64,000 nt of DNA from Dermanyssus gallinae (Eukaryota; Arthropoda; Arachnida; Mesostigmata; Dermanyssidae). The notes beneath the pieces were generated by a model, which saw only the letters and a list, made by a program, of their open reading frames with translations, made no database searches and was not told the DNA's origin. The stretch covers positions 597,501-661,500 of the forward strand of contig QVRM01000946.1 in assembly GCA_003439945.1 (NCBI GenBank). The letters are read 5' to 3'. A program made the position numbers and the translations under genes. Below are positions 1-10,831 of the stretch, in pieces (position 1 is the stretch's first letter; every line of letters begins with the position of its first letter).

Positions 1-1653
1 ATGAGCTCATCCATTCATCTGTCCATCTATTATTCGGCACGGTCAACTCTCATTAGCGTGGTTAATGTTACTACTGATGGTCGCTGGTACTCTCGCCGGC
101 GATTCGGCAGCTCCTGCGAGCGGCAGGTTGCGTTAACACGCGCCTGTACCGGTGCCAGTGGGTATTGTTGCTGGCGGTGCGGTTGTTGTTGGCGTTCGCA
201 CTGTTCTTGTTGCTACTGTTGTTGTTCTTGCTGTGGCAGTTGTTGTTGTTGCTACTGTTGCTGCGCTAGTTGTTATTGTTGTTGTTGTCGTTGTTGTTTT
301 AGTTGTGGTTCTATTGTTGTTGTTGATGCTGTTGTATTGGAAACAGGCTACCGCTTGGCGGCTGCATCGGATATTTTTGAACACACAATGGGGTGCGGCT
401 GGACCGTCAAACATATCCCCGTCGGGTAAATTGGAAACCAATGATTTGTTTGTTGCTTGCTTGCTTCATTTATTGATCGACAGCTCCCGCCTCAACGTGG
501 CCCGCGCTAAAGACGCGTCCCACAGGGAACTACATGAACGATAACAGGTTCTTTTTTCTCTTTTAATAAAAACTCCCCGGTAATCTTAACGACGATATGC
601 GCGTATGCCTATACGTGCGTACGGCTTAGTGTCTGTTTATCTGTCTACTTTGACAAAGAATTTGTTTACTTTGAACAAATGACTAAAGTAATACTACCAC
701 GTTCGGGATTCGTGGCAGCCGTGCCTTGATTGAGGTTTTGCGGCGTTGCTTTGAAAACTATCGCCGATGAACTGCGTAACTTACTCCGAACGTAGAGGCT
801 GCAGCCGGCTTTTATGAAAGCCGGTGACAATATTTTGCTGGCCTTCGAGTAGTAGCATAGCAACGTGAAGGTCAAAGCAGAGTGAGAGCGCGTTACCGGT
901 AAACAGATTGGCTGTCAGTGCCGACTTATTTTTTTCCGTGCTCAGAAAAACCGTGAAAAGAGTTGGCTAGACCAAGTGATGCCGCCAAACACACACACAC
1001 ACACTGCGCACTTAGTGGAGGCGATGGTCGTGTTGAAAAGTCAGTCAAACGGCACTTCCTTTAGGAGATGTCCATCGGTGAAACCGAATCGAAGACGTGA
1101 GCGCCAGACAGCGACGCCGCGTATCCTGTGTGTATGATAGCTCGTTTCGCTCGAGTAGGCAAGAACCTCATACAAGCAATATAATTACGTCAATCAACGA
1201 AAAGTAGCTAGTTCGAGTCTCATAATCTTACTAGTACTGACATCGATAATAATAATAACAATGATATAAATTAAAATTAAGACCAATAACAAATACGCAG
1301 ATCTCAATTCTTATATATTTGCTAGTAACAGTCAATACAAATAATCATGATAGGATGGGGACTGAATAGTTTGATAAACGCCATCAAATGATACAATCAT
1401 GAAAGGTTGTACACGTTGGTACACGGTACCCAGATCTCGCGAACGCCTATGATTTCCTATCACCTGTGAAACAGCAAAGTTTATTCAGGATCTGCACGCA
1501 CCGTGGAGACGCTGCCGGGAAACCACTAGCACTAAAGCATGTATTTGAGACAAAATGATAAAATATCTGGCAGTGCACAGAATCAATAGTCTTTCGTAGT
1601 CTGTGGCATAGGGGTAAGAAGAGTGAACTACTCACAATTGTAAATGCCAATAC
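1..1653. other. Intergenic, no gene recognised
   Basis: No exon-like segment with both splice signals and a recognisable protein motif is visible. Positions about 164-332 are an imperfect GTT/TTG trinucleotide array, which makes open frames on both strands that are low-complexity artefacts. A short (CA)n run lies near 989-1004. The rest is unique-looking sequence. Confidence 0.6.
164..332. repeat. Imperfect (GTT)n microsatellite
   Basis: GTT/TTG/GCT units run almost continuously with single-base interruptions. The frames across it translate to Cys, Val or Leu runs, or Thr runs on the other strand, and are not credible proteins. Confidence 0.85.
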
Positions 1654-2187
1654 AATACGTTCGAACCTCACAATTGTAAATAATTATAATCCGCGTCGTC
1701 GACGTCAGCGACAGGCATGGGTAAGCGCTGGGGTTACGTTTCTTTTTTCACATTTTTTTTACATTTTATTGAATACTTTTTTTAATGAATGGTTTTTTAC
1801 ATTTTAAATGTATGCTGTAATTTTCCTGCAGTAATACGTTCGAACCTCACAATTGTAAATAATTATAATCCGCGTCGTCGACGTCAGGGACAGGCATGGG
1901 TAGGCTGGGGTTACGTTTCTTTTTTCAAATGTTTTTCTACATTTTATTGAATACTTTTTTTAATGAATGGTTTTTTACATTTTAAATGTATGCTGTAATT
2001 TTCCTGCAGTAATACGTTCGAACCTCACAATTGTAAATAATTATAATCCGCGTCGTCGACGTCAGGGACAGGCATGGGTAGGCTGGGGTTACGTTTCTTT
2101 TTCAAATGTTTTTCTACATTTTATTGAATACTTTTTTTAATGAATGGTTTTTTACATTTTAAATGTATGCTGTAATTTTCCTGCAGT
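1654..2187. repeat. Three tandem copies of a 178-bp repeat
   Basis: Copies begin at 1654, 1833 and 2011, each with AATACGTTCGAACCTCAC, and end with TTTTCCTGCAGT at 1832, 2010 and 2187, so the units are 179, 178 and 177 bp. Each has a GC-rich block containing CGTCGTCGACGTC, then a T-rich half with the near-palindrome ACATTTTAAATGT. Copies 2 and 3 are almost identical. Copy 1 differs at several bases (CAGCGACAGG instead of CAGGGACAGG, plus extra bases after CATGGGTA). A partial match (CTCACAATTGTAAAT) lies just upstream at 1631-1645. This is a short satellite-like array; no coding capacity is seen. Confidence 0.95.
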
Positions 2188-2761
2188 CTAATAAGAAATG
2201 TTATTATTGTAACCACCGAAAGATTAATGCGCATCGATATTTATTGAATCTGCCGATAGACTCTACCCTCGTCGCAATTTGCGAGGCCAATCCATCCGCA
2301 TATATTGAATTGTCTTGGCATACATGTACACACATATAGGTATACGTAGGTATATATACAGGGGCCCATCATAAAAGGTCACAGCGTTTGCACTACGGCA
2401 AGTGATTAGGATAAGCCGGGGATTTGGTCCAGCCATTCGCTGAAAATCCCCGTATCGGATTTTAACTAAAATAGATAACATGGAGCATTCCACTTACTTT
2501 TTGGAATGAAAAAAAAATAATAACTGACTTGCATCTGGACCCTGTCCTACCATTTACCACGAAACTCTTTGTAAGGTAATTAGTAAATGTCAGCGCAATT
2601 TTAATATTCCTATATATATATATACATGTAACCAGAAAATGCTATCTTCTGCCTACGTAGTTGATGGTCCCACATAGTACAACTGAATGGCTTTCAACAA
2701 CGTAAGGTTTACTAAAAAAATAAGGAAAACTTCAACACTGGTCAACCGCCGTTCAAGGGGT

Positions 2762-2806
<45 letters not shown>

Positions 2807-3461
2807 GCGCGAGCAACAGAGCAACAAGCTCATCAGTGGCTACTTTTTTGCCAGCTTCAAGGTTACCAATAACGGGTAAAATTGGATCTGTTTTGTCTAG
2901 ACTGAGAGAGGGAGGGAGACTGAGGCGTTGTTTCGGGCTGACATCTAATGGCTAAGATCTACCAACAAAGATGGATGTCGGAGGAAGCTGCAGAAAGACA
3001 ATCGGCAGCGTACCACTTTTGTTGTACGTGGCTCATTAGCGGCATATGATGGTGAGGAGGAGTGGGAGGGGAGGGGAGAGAAAGGATAGCGGGGGGAGAG
3101 GGAGGGGGAGAGGGAGGGAGGGAGGAACGAGGGGGGATCAGTGAATGAACGAACACGAAACAACGCCACTGGCCCGCCGCGATGCTGGTGGACGACCGCC
3201 AAAGACAATGCGCGCAATCGCCGGTGTACGCGTCTGTATGTCTGGCTATGAGCCTAAGAGTCATAGTTACAGGCACAACGACGTTGTTCACCACGATGTG
3301 TATGTGCACCGAACACACGTCGTCATGGTACTCGGCGACAACGAAGCGACAAACAGGGAGAATGCTGCATCGCGCGAAATGATGCTAGGCAGGCAGGCAA
3401 ACAGACCGACCGACCAGTCAGCCGCAGGGATCTGTTGTCAACGCGAATCAGTCTGACAGCG
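2188..3461. other. Intergenic, no gene recognised
   Basis: Holds a (TA)n tract (2762-2806) and a GA-rich, GGGA-repeat stretch at about 3050-3133. Frames that read through these tracts are low-complexity. No protein domain was recognised. Confidence 0.55.
2762..2806. repeat. (TA)n microsatellite
   Basis: About 45 bp of TA with one C interruption. Confidence 0.95.
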
Positions 3462-3462
3462 C

Positions 3463-3494
<32 letters not shown>

Positions 3495-3843
3495 GTACTA
3501 ACAACAACAACAACAACAACAACAAAGACAACAGTACTAACAGCGCCAACAACAACAACATCAACATATGTTACTATGTTGTACCCACACTAGCTTTTGA
3601 TGTACCCATACTAGTCTCTGTATATACCCATACTAGCCTTTGATGGTTTTGAGGAGCTGTGAACCTCTGTACAAATGTAAACCACTCATGAGAATAATAA
3701 AACCTATCTATCTATCTAACAACAACAACAACAGTACTAACAACAGCAAACAGCAACAACAACAACAGTACTAACAACAACAAACAGCAAGAACAACAAC
3801 AACAAAGACAACAATACTAACGACAACAACAAACATCAACAAT
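3462..3843. repeat. (CAA)n array interrupted by an inserted LINE tail
   Basis: CAA units with recurring CAGTACTAA interruptions run at 3462-3567 and again at 3719-3843. The same motifs occur on both sides of a foreign 150-bp segment, as expected if that segment inserted into one array. Confidence 0.85.
3568..3718 (+). mobile_element. 3' end fragment of a LINE
   Basis: A non-repeat segment between two halves of a CAA array. It contains short internal repeats (about 26 bp around TACCCATACTAG) and ends AATAATAAAACC followed by CTAT units, i.e. a polyadenylation signal plus a tandem-repeat tail as in CR1/L2-like non-LTR elements. No coding part remains. The class is inferred only from the 3'-end architecture. 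Confidence 0.5.
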
Positions 3844-4007
3844 ACGTCGTCAAGTACGTTGTCCAACCGATTGACCGGCTCGGCTTCCGCCCGTCTCCGT
3901 TTCGATCTGCTTGCTTTCTTCCTCTGCTCGTTTCGCGCAACAAACAGAACCGACAACAGCTGCAGTCTGCATTGGCAGCGAACGAACACGCAGGCAGGTG
4001 AACCTTA

Positions 4008-4027
4008 CCCCCCCCCCCCCCCCCCCC
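4008..4027. repeat. Poly-C run of 20
   Basis: Twenty consecutive C residues just upstream of LINE A. A likely site of sequencing or length instability. Confidence 0.9.
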
Positions 4028-4075
4028 ACGGCGGTCATGAACAAGTTGCAGCCAACCTAACTCATCATAAACTAA

Positions 4076-6283
4076 GGGTCATTCTCATTTTCTCCTGGAT
4101 TGCGACGGCTCCGCCGGCACGCCAACAAGATGTATCGGAGGCACAAAAAGATAAATTCTCCCGAGAGTAAACTTTTATATCAAGAGAGCCGTAGGCGGTA
4201 TCTTTGTGGCTTACGCGCCGCTAGAACTGCTTTTTACAGATCACGGTTCGATTCGTTGCGCAGCGACTCAAGAAATCTCTGGAACTTCATCAATAAAACA
4301 TGTGGTAAGCAAAACCGCTCAGTAGAACTGCCTCCCACTCTGACTGTATCTCCTAATCGGTCTGTTACCGAACCACAAGAAATTGCCGATGAGCTCAATC
4401 GGCACTTTGCAACTATTGGTTCGGTCACTGCCGCGCCTCTCTGCCTACAAGGCGATTTAGCGCCCATTCTTGCAGATTTATGGAACCACAAGGGCAAAAC
4501 ATTGAGTTTTCGCCCAGTGTCTAAATCCGAAGTGTACTCACTCCTAATCAAACAAAAAGCGAGCTGGAGCTCTGGGGCTATGGGAATACCCGGTAAGCTT
4601 CTAAAGTTAGCGGCCCCTTTTATTGTCGGACCCCTGACAAAAATTGTGAATCTCTCCTTTACCTCTGAGATCTTCCCCACACGCCTCAAGGCCTCGTATG
4701 TAACTCCGCTCTATCAAAAGAAAGGCGATAAAACTCTACCGGGCAGCTACCGTCCTATAAGCCTGGTGGATTATGTGTCCAAAATACTAGAAAAAGCGGC
4801 TTTGTCAAGGTTTGAGCAACATTTGGAGTCCATTCACTTTTTGTCGTCGCAGCAATTTGGCTTCCGCCATGGTCGTTCAACGGAGCTGGCCCTCGCCCAT
4901 TTATGGCAGTCTGTCGTGGATTCAGTAGAATCGACAAAAATATGTCTCGGAATTTTCCTGGATGTAGCCGCTGCCTTCAATTGTCTCAATCACGCATTCC
5001 TCCTACAAATGCTGCACGTATTAGGGTGTTCATCGGGTGCAATCGACTGGCTCCGCTCGTACCTAACCTCAAGAACCCAGGCAGTGAGAGTTGGTACAGT
5101 CGAATCTGCATGGAGACCGGTAGATATCGGTACTCCCCAGGGTTCAGTGCTCGGACCTCTGCTGTTCTTAATCCTTATCAATTTTATCCTCTTGAATATC
5201 CAGAAAGAAAACTTGGGCAAACCGATCGCTTTTGCTGATGACACGACGTTACTTTTTCGGCTCAACGCTTCCGAAATCAATTCGGAGTTGCCTTACCTCC
5301 TCTCACAAGTGGAAACAGTTATTTCAATCTTCAATAAATTTGGTCTTGCTGTTAATACTAGCAAGACAAACGTTATTTTATTCCGAGCCCCCCAGCTAAG
5401 GATGCACCTTAACAGGAAATTCTATCTAGCAGGGAGTGAGTTGGTCTTTTCTGACACCGCAAAATGCCTCGGGCTTATACTACATGAGTTCATGAGTTGG
5501 CGTGCCCATCTGGACCATATCAGGCCCAAATGCTATGCCATAATCTCAACGCTTTTTCGCATGCGGCTTATCGGAGTACCTATAGATGGCCTCATAATGG
5601 TATACAAAACACTGTTTTTGCCAGTTCTCCTCTACGGTATCCTTATATGGGGTAGTGGGTTCGAGGTAGTTCTTCGTAGGGCGCGTATAATACAAAACGA
5701 CGCTCTAAGAGCTGTATTTGGCAGGCGACGCAGAGACTCCGTCAGTGATCTCTATGGGGCACATAATCTCCTCACGATCGATTCATTATATTTGCTGAAG
5801 GTTGCCGTGCTGGGCTTTAAAATTACTCGGAATATTATTCCCTACGATGTTTCGTTTCCTCTTGTTCCCTTGTTTCGTAGAACCTCGAGGCGTGCCACAA
5901 CATTTGTAGGGCCATTAGTTACTAAGAGATGTAGTCATCAAGCCGTTGCTTCTCGCTTGCCCGTGATATGGAGTAATATACCACAGCACATTCGCCGCAT
6001 CACTTCCCTGAATTGTTTTACACGTGAGGTCCAGAAATGGCTACTCACTAATGGGTGTTGACATGGCGGAGGCACACGTACTATTTGTGTTGTGTTAGGA
6101 TGTCTGATTCTGCAAGGCTGAACAAACTTATTTTGTGATTGTCCATGGCTGACAGCAAGATGTCTTAATCCTTTTATAATAATTATTATTATACAATTTT
6201 ATATATTTTTTTTAAATGAGAACTAAAGCATTGTATAATGCAGTTCCTAATAAACCACGATTTGAATCTTGAATCTTGAATCT
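4076..6283 (+). mobile_element. LINE A: 5'-truncated non-LTR retrotransposon
   Basis: The element retains the reverse-transcriptase frame and 3' end but no endonuclease. The reading frame opens at 4076, directly after a TAA in the same frame. The 3' end has AATAAA at 6249-6254 followed by three TTGAATC/CTTGAATC units (6261-6283), a tandem-repeat tail typical of CR1/L2/Daphne-like LINEs rather than a poly-A tail. No convincing target-site duplication was found by eye. Decayed relatives lie at about 16.5 kb (+) and 27.8-28.6 kb (-), so this is a family with copies of different ages. The uninterrupted 650-codon frame suggests recent insertion. Confidence 0.85.
4100..6061 (+). CDS. LINE A reverse transcriptase (ORF2, N-terminally truncated)
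   Basis: Non-LTR reverse transcriptase that would copy the element RNA at a nicked chromosomal target. The codon at 4100 is TTG and the frame is open back to 4076, so this is the surviving 3' part of a longer ORF2 and not a true start. RT motifs appear in order: SYRPISLVDYVSKILEK (about 218-234), QFGFRHGRSTE (about 253), FLDVAAAF with the first catalytic Asp at 288, IGTPQGSVLGPLLF (about 347-360), FADD at 378-381 holding the other two catalytic Asp, KFGLAVNTSKTNVILFR, and KCLGLILHEF (thumb). A C-terminal region with VLLYGILIWGS follows, as in CR1/L2/jockey-group ORF2. It stops at TGA 6059-6061. No frameshift or internal stop is present and all three catalytic Asp are intact. The upstream APE endonuclease is missing, so this copy cannot be autonomous. 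Confidence 0.93.
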   Translation: MRRLRRHANKMYRRHKKINSPESKLLYQESRRRYLCGLRAARTAFYRSRFDSLRSDSRNLWNFINKTCGKQNRSVELPPTLTVSPNRSVTEPQEIADELNRHFATIGSVTAAPLCLQGDLAPILADLWNHKGKTLSFRPVSKSEVYSLLIKQKASWSSGAMGIPGKLLKLAAPFIVGPLTKIVNLSFTSEIFPTRLKASYVTPLYQKKGDKTLPGSYRPISLVDYVSKILEKAALSRFEQHLESIHFLSSQQFGFRHGRSTELALAHLWQSVVDSVESTKICLGIFLDVAAAFNCLNHAFLLQMLHVLGCSSGAIDWLRSYLTSRTQAVRVGTVESAWRPVDIGTPQGSVLGPLLFLILINFILLNIQKENLGKPIAFADDTTLLFRLNASEINSELPYLLSQVETVISIFNKFGLAVNTSKTNVILFRAPQLRMHLNRKFYLAGSELVFSDTAKCLGLILHEFMSWRAHLDHIRPKCYAIISTLFRMRLIGVPIDGLIMVYKTLFLPVLLYGILIWGSGFEVVLRRARIIQNDALRAVFGRRRRDSVSDLYGAHNLLTIDSLYLLKVAVLGFKITRNIIPYDVSFPLVPLFRRTSRRATTFVGPLVTKRCSHQAVASRLPVIWSNIPQHIRRITSLNCFTREVQKWLLTNGC

Positions 6284-6770
6284 AACTGACCCGCAGTAAG
6301 TGCGCAATTGAATTAAAAGCGCAGACAATTAAAACAAATGCATGTGCTGCGCTAAAATCAGCGTTTGTTCGATGGTAGACGCTTAAAATATCGTAGCGTC
6401 TGTTTACCGTCCGTCGCCTACCTGTACGTCCCGACCAACAGGGAAGCTACCGCTAACAAGTATCTGAAAGGTCTTAGGCGCTGTCAAAGTATATGCATAC
6501 TACCTACGATGAAATTAGTAGGCAAAACTCTATGCACGACGAGTAAACTTGAAATTTGTTCTCGGACTATCGGAAGAATATTCGATCATGCAGTATTGGT
6601 TGCTGTGATTAATGTACACTGACATATGGTTCGTATTGCGCATTTGCTACTAGTTAATACACTATCAACGGAACGGTGTGCCATGTGTGTATAATACGTG
6701 ATGATGGCTTCCGACTTAGATACTAAGAGTTATCGGTTTGATACAGAAGTAAATATATATGTGTTTATGT

Positions 6771-6789
6771 ATATATATAATATATATAT

Positions 6790-6833
<44 letters not shown>

Positions 6834-6839
6834 TATATA

Positions 6840-6880
<41 letters not shown>

Positions 6881-6888
6881 TATATAAT

Positions 6889-6952
<64 letters not shown>
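6771..6952. repeat. Compound (TA)n/(TAA) tract, about 180 bp
   Basis: TA dinucleotides interrupted by single extra A or T residues. One of the longest simple-repeat tracts in the window. Confidence 0.95.
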
Positions 6953-6954
<2 letters not shown>

Positions 6955-7179
6955 TCCAGGTCGGCTAATGGCGTCTCTATGGGAAGGAGCCAGCAAAGCT
7001 TCATTTGTGCCGTCACGATCACAGCAATGGGTTGTTGTTGCTGTTGTTGTTATCGTCGGTTGTTAAGTGTCGGTGCTTTAGACGAAAGGCCGGACGTGTC
7101 CGTTCATCCGAGTCCTTTTGTATCACACTTTAGCCAGTCACGGCCCGCCCTTACGCCCATCTACCCGTCACCAACCTCG

Positions 7180-7213
7180 TTGTTGTTGTCGTCGTCGTTG
7201 TTGTTGTTGTTTC

Positions 7214-7247
<34 letters not shown>

Positions 7248-7272
7248 GCTGCTGTTGTTGTTGCTGTTGTCC
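7180..7272. repeat. (GTT)n/(GTC)n microsatellite
   Basis: About 30 trinucleotide units, mostly GTT with GTC and GCT interruptions. In one minus frame it reads as a glutamine run, but no splice sites or flanking domain support an exon. Confidence 0.9.
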
Positions 7273-8634
7273 ATGCCGCCGCATGTCGCCTGACAACATG
7301 GAATGTGCCTCGCCATAGCGTCGCGGCTCACAACTGAATAATTGTCTAATTAGCTCATACGAGTCCAGAGAACGAGACAAAAGACCAACAAAAGAGAGAC
7401 AATACGCAGAAAGCGGAGAAAGTGAGGGAGAAAGAGACGAAGCGTGGGGTATATCTATGTGGGGTAGCTGCAGGAGGTGTGAGCTGGTGAGGGCCACAAA
7501 CCAAGGGCACCCTCATGCACCGTGGCTGTTGGAGAAACGAACGCCTCAAGTGGGGCGGGGGGGACGAAAGTACACACACAATCAGGGGGACTGTGGTTCT
7601 TCCTTTTGACACATTGGTGAGTCCCTGATGCATCGCGATCTATGTCGCTGTGACCTTGTCGTTAATTGTACTTTCTCCACTAATTACGTTACCACCACCT
7701 ATTACTACTGCGGACAACCATTACTACTACTACTATAACTGCACACTACTACGTTCTTTCGCGGTCAAGGTGACGTCAAGACAGAAAATCCTTCTATTTA
7801 TTTATCAGGGTTTTTCCTACGGAAAACAGCTACCCCTAGACAAATGTTTTACAGCCGTAAAACACATCGATCGATACGGCCAATCAGCCGGATGAACTTG
7901 ATTGAGGCTGAGCCCAGTTATCGGTTATCGGCGGCATACGTACCGGGTAGATACGCGAAGATACGCGAGCTGATTATGATTCAATTCAGGCTTCGTACAC
8001 CTTTTTGTACGGCTGTTGCTCTTTGTTGGATGAGTATCATGTATATATAGATATAACACAACGGGATATATATGATTGAAGTGTGGAAATCACTTACAAT
8101 TTTGGCTCGATGACGTGGGTAAACACACGCTCTCGTGTTTTCTATACCCTATATCACGGCTTGTACCAAACAATCTGACCTTCTAATTGAAATTATACAT
8201 TACTTTAATTACATATATAAAGGGAATTTACTAGCATATTAAAATTAGTACTCAACACGTGTGAACGTATATATTCATATTAATATTCAGCTTTGTGCAA
8301 AGCGTTTCCGTTCACCTACAAAGGAAGGATAGTAGCCGTTTGCGGCTGAGCCCATTTCCACTCAACTCTGTAGTACACAAGGCTCCCCCAGCCGAATTTT
8401 CATTTCCGTTTTGCTGCTCTGTCGGAGATATTCTGTTTGATGATGCTCTTAATTGCACGTTCCCAGGACTTTAAATTCTGCATATGCAGGTCTCATTGTC
8501 ACCACGTGTTCTTCACGTCTATGTCCATTGAATCGTTTATCACAAACCTCGTTGCAGTTTTCTTTTTGGAAGATGTGAGGCACTCAGATATGTGTCGGAT
8601 ACTCATTCGGAACGTCCTATGAAGGTTGACTCCG

Positions 8635-8635
<1 letters not shown>

Positions 8636-8671
<36 letters not shown>
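8636..8671. repeat. (TA)n microsatellite
   Basis: 36 bp of uninterrupted TA. Confidence 0.95.
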
Positions 8672-8673
<2 letters not shown>

Positions 8674-8967
8674 TATCTGTTCACGCCACGTCTAAGCAAA
8701 AATGTTTCGCGGGACTGGTAGTTAATGAAGTTTAACCCGGCATACATACATGCCTACATACACACTGACAATATATCTGTTAAACACCAAGCTGAATTAA
8801 TTTAAACTCTATATTGGCACGTTGGCTATAGCGGATTGATCCCAAGCACAGGAAAACTCTTCTGTCGTTGCTGAGTTCTGCTTCTGGGTACATGGCCACA
8901 AACAGTACACTCAACACAACTCGACCTAGGAAGGCACATAGCGGTTGAACACTGAAAATACCACCTA

Positions 8968-9026
<59 letters not shown>
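8968..9026. repeat. (TAA)n microsatellite
   Basis: About 19 TAA units without interruption. Confidence 0.95.
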
Positions 9027-9812
9027 GAAAAGAACGCGCTGTGTGTGCTGAAAGAAAGTTCACTAATAATTAACGGTAAACGATGTTCCACAACGAAAAA
9101 AACAGAGCAAGCATAGAAAAACGCCGACGACATGTCCGCGCGCGTTGTTTCCGCCGCCGCCAATCTTTCGATCGTCGATGTCGAGTTGACATGCTCACGT
9201 CTGTTCCCCCTGCTGCTGCTGCTGCTCTTCGTCGTCGTCGTCGTCTCATACGTCCCGCCTGTCGACTCGCCTGTCGAGTCTAAGGCTGACTACTGAGGTC
9301 ACATATGAGTTAATGTCACGTGTCCCATGACGACGCCGGGGCTCGGCCGAGCCGGACAGTGGGGCGTCAGAGGTTGTCGTCGTGTGGGGTTGCCCGACGG
9401 GGTAGGTAGTGATGGGCGGCGGTGGTAGTAGTGGTGGTCTCTTTTGCTAGTAGTCAGCGTCGTTTCGGTAGGTCGTCGACCAGGGCACATCGAAGCGAAG
9501 CGGCTTAAAGTGACACCCGCGGTGGCAGGGGCGGCGGCATGACGATCGGCGAACGAACGCACAGGCCGACGGGAATATCGCCGTCGGATCATCAGCATCG
9601 CCCGGACCAATGATATTGGTTTGTCCTCGCTCTCTGCCATTCGCAATGAAAAGAAGGGGTGTATGGCCCCCTCCCTCCACTCTCTATTCGGACTGGATCG
9701 GATCGGACGTCCTGCCAGCAAACCGACGACCAGTAGTGACGTGTTCGGGACGTTCCCGAACGATTTGCCCGGCGGCCTGCAGCGCACAATAATGCTAATC
9801 ATCGAAAGAATG
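9027..9812. other. GC-richer intergenic segment, no gene recognised
   Basis: Relatively GC-rich with CGTCGT repeats near 9225-9245. A 167-codon minus-strand frame spans 9299-9802 but its translation has no recognisable domain and is rich in R, P, T and S. No feature is called. Confidence 0.5.
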
Positions 9813-9814
9813 TA

Positions 9815-9922
<108 letters not shown>

Positions 9923-10147
9923 CTGAGTCGTCACTAACGGACAAGAACGGTGGATTGCCACCGTCACTGGTGCTTTTGATGGACAATGTAAAATATTGCA
10001 GTTCATCTGGCGTCTTGCGGAACGGCTGCAGCGCTCAGTTGTTTTTTGTTTTGTTTGTTTGTTTTTGCTTGCGATGTCTATTAGCTTTTTCTAATAGAAC
10101 TATGCTCATTGCGACCAAGCCACGTACGCTTCTAAGACAAGTCGCGT

Positions 10148-10290
10148 GCGTTGTTGTTGTTGTTGTTGTTGTCGTTGTCGCTGTTGTTGTTGTTGTCGTC
10201 GTCGTCGTCGTCGTCATCATTGTGACGGTTGCCACTTCTCTTGCCGGTGTTGGTCTGTTCGTGCTAGCTGTTGTTCTTGTTGTTTGTTGT
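10148..10290. repeat. (GTT)n/(GTC)n array
   Basis: Imperfect trinucleotide array with a (CGT)n core. The frames are Val, Cys or Thr runs. Confidence 0.85.
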
Positions 10291-10428
10291 TGAATTGTTC
10301 TCGTCACCCCTGTTCATGCAACTGTTGCTTCGATTACTGCCGTCATTGTTGCGCGTACGAGAAAGTGCCAGATGAATAAAGTATTTATATAGCTTATGCG
10401 TGTTGTTACGTCTTAGGCGGTTGCTGTT

Positions 10429-10433
<5 letters not shown>

Positions 10434-10470
<37 letters not shown>
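10434..10470. repeat. (TA)n microsatellite
   Basis: 37 bp of TA. Confidence 0.95.
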
Positions 10471-10476
<6 letters not shown>

Positions 10477-10555
10477 TTTATACATACATGCATGCACACG
10501 ACACTTAGCCTTGGCTTGCGTGTCGAATATTGTTGATGTGACTCGTGGAAGGCTT

Positions 10556-10558
<3 letters not shown>

Positions 10559-10589
<31 letters not shown>
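10559..10589. repeat. (TA)n microsatellite
   Basis: 31 bp of TA. Confidence 0.95.
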
Positions 10590-10591
<2 letters not shown>

Positions 10592-10783
10592 TATGTGGAG
10601 AGAGCAGCAAGAACGTTACTGTGAATAAGACCGTTCTGCTCGACTTCATCCTTGTATCACTATCGTTATTGCCTACCTGTCGAAGCGTCAACAGTGTTTT
10701 ACGGGGTTTGGAACTAGTTAGCCTGTAATTAGAACTCTTGCGTTTCCCTCGTTCTTCCCTCTTCATCTATCTCGCTCTCTCCC

Positions 10784-10785
<2 letters not shown>

Positions 10786-10825
<40 letters not shown>
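10786..10825. repeat. (TA)n microsatellite
   Basis: 40 bp of TA after a CT-rich stretch. Confidence 0.95.

Positions 10826-10831
<6 letters not shown>

Larger units (their letters stand above)
6284..8967. other. Intergenic, microsatellite-rich, no gene recognised
   Basis: Contains a 180-bp compound TA tract, GTT arrays near 7020-7055 and 7180-7272, and a TA tract at 8636-8671. Open frames here are YIYI-, Q- or C-rich shadows of those repeats. No domain was recognised on either strand. Confidence 0.6.

Noticed and set aside
133..544. Overlapping open frames on both strands near the window start
   Set aside because: They are translations of a GTT/CAA array (Cys, Val or Thr runs) with no domain or splice signals.
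9299..9802. 167-codon minus frame
   Set aside because: Low-information R/P/T/S-rich translation in a GC-rich stretch, overlapped by other frames. No motif.
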